14,342 nucleotides of DNA from Campylobacteraceae bacterium (lineage in GTDB: Bacteria; Campylobacterota; Campylobacteria; Campylobacterales; Sulfurovaceae), in contig JALVVQ010000100.1 in NCBI GenBank assembly GCA_027023325.1, positions 1 through 14,342 on the forward strand. Reading direction: 5' to 3'. The position numbers and the translations under genes were made by a program. Below are positions 13,489 to 14,342 of this stretch, piece by piece (the first letter of the stretch is position 1; every line of letters begins with the position of its first letter). Under the pieces are notes generated by a model. That model made no database searches. It had not been told where the DNA came from and saw only the letters and a list, made by a program, of their open reading frames with translations.

Positions 13489-14342
13489 ATGACAAAATAT
13501 ATACTCAATAGACTGTTTCACTCTGCACTGGTGATGTTCACGATCAGTTTTATCGTGTTTTTTATCATGTTCAAGGCAGGTGATCCTGTCGAGCTCATGC
13601 TTCCTCCTGATGCGACACAGCAAGATGTGATCGATATGCGTATAGCACTGGGGATCGACAAAGGCTTTCTTGTACAGTATAAAAACTTCTTGGTCAATGT
13701 CTCTCATGGCAATCTAGGCAACTCCTTTATCTATGGGCAGCCTGCACTAGATATCGTCTTTGAACGAATGCCTGCGACAATGGAATTGGCGGTGATCGCG
13801 ATGGTCATTTCGATACTGGTGGGTATCCCGCTAGGTATTATCTCGTCGATACGGCCCAACTCGATAGTGAGCAGGATTATCATGTTCTTCTCTTTAGCGG
13901 GCATTTCGGTGCCCGTATTTTGGACAGGGATGATACTGGTGTTGATATTTTCCGTCATCCTGGGTGTGCTTCCGAGCTCTGGCAGGGGAGAGGTCTATCT
14001 GTTTACTTCAGCCTTTACCTGGGATGGATTCAAGCACCTGATTATGCCTGTAACAACACTGGCGGTCTTCCAGCTGGCACTGATCTTGCGACTGACAAGA
14101 ACAGGGATGATGGAGGTGCTGATGCAGGACTATATCAAGCTTGCCGCAGCCAAAGGGGTGCCGCGAAGGGTCATTGTCTATTACCATGCGCTTAAAAACA
14201 CCCTTATACCACTCATTACCATCATTGGTATTCAGTTTGGGCAGTTGGTGGCTTTTACCATCGTGACCGAGACGATCTTTGCATGGCCGGGGACAGGCAA
14301 GCTGATTATTGACTCTATTCAGAACCTCGATCGCCCCATCGT
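13489..14342 (+). CDS. DppB-like ABC transporter permease (partial, 3' end beyond window)
   Basis: This is a membrane subunit of a peptide/nickel-type importer, partner of the upstream binding protein. The frame is open from ATG 13489 to the window edge, 284 codons of the 300-340 usual for the family. It begins MTKYILNRLFHSALVMFTIS with the first membrane segment at about 11-28, then a periplasmic loop with the family-like LGIDKGFLVQY and GNLGNSF. More membrane segments lie at about 97-120, 130-160, 184-204 and 236-262. The cytoplasmic EAA loop reads DYIKLAAAKGVPRRVIVYYHALKN (214-237), the contact to the ATPase subunits. The ending ETIFAWPGTGKL is characteristic of DppB. GGA lies 6 bases before the start. 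A minimal ATG-TAA overlaps the start codon (13484-13489). Confidence 0.95.
   Translation, partial: MTKYILNRLFHSALVMFTISFIVFFIMFKAGDPVELMLPPDATQQDVIDMRIALGIDKGFLVQYKNFLVNVSHGNLGNSFIYGQPALDIVFERMPATMELAVIAMVISILVGIPLGIISSIRPNSIVSRIIMFFSLAGISVPVFWTGMILVLIFSVILGVLPSSGRGEVYLFTSAFTWDGFKHLIMPVTTLAVFQLALILRLTRTGMMEVLMQDYIKLAAAKGVPRRVIVYYHALKNTLIPLITIIGIQFGQLVAFTIVTETIFAWPGTGKLIIDSIQNLDRPI

Overview
The window looks like a chromosomal segment of a Campylobacterota (Epsilonproteobacteria) organism, most likely close to Sulfurovum or a related sulfur-oxidising genus. The main reason is the ordered cluster fabZ-lpxA-clpX-mreB-mreC-carB, which resembles the order I recall from Campylobacter jejuni. A long-form QueH, a Campylobacter-like LpxA C-terminus and moderate GC (judged by eye) agree with this. 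The genus is inference; no marker gene in the window settles it.

Layout. From about 9695 down to base 1, nine genes lie on the minus strand. In order of transcription they are a DEDDh exonuclease with an ExoX-type C-terminal domain, a FUN14-family membrane protein, the epoxyqueuosine reductase queH, fabZ, lpxA, clpX, mreB, mreC and carB (carB runs off the left edge). Spacing is tight from fabZ to mreC: lpxA and clpX overlap by 11 bases, and the mreB and mreC starts lie 8 to 15 bases behind the previous stop. Sigma70-like -10 boxes are visible before the exonuclease, the FUN14 gene, fabZ and carB. This block joins envelope synthesis (fatty acid, lipid A, cell shape), proteolysis, tRNA modification and pyrimidine/arginine synthesis.

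From 9753 to 10723 on the plus strand is the most interesting unit. An extended -10 promoter is followed at once by a cyclic di-GMP-I (GEMM-I) riboswitch, then by a gene with a strong ribosome binding site and a GTG start. Its product is a small exported protein with two PilJ/NIT-like 'P-box' motifs and no transmembrane or signalling output domain. The long open frame through this region starts inside the riboswitch, so the start must be moved to 9944.

An aspartoacylase gene (10733-11620, minus) converges on that unit. It diverges from a peptide/nickel-type ABC transporter that starts with a periplasmic binding protein (11829-13361) and a DppB-like permease cut by the right edge. The divergent spacer carries a perfect 14-bp palindrome resembling a GntR/FadR-type operator. 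The spacer between binding protein and permease carries two hairpins, one with a perfect 12-bp stem.

Other oddities are a heptanucleotide tandem repeat translated inside the carB interdomain linker, a 12-bp tandem repeat encoding a KAKR-rich basic tail on MreC, and an LpxA with changes at several normally conserved positions. No rRNA, tRNA, CRISPR array, insertion sequence or phage gene was seen, and no stretch over 300 bases lacks a gene.
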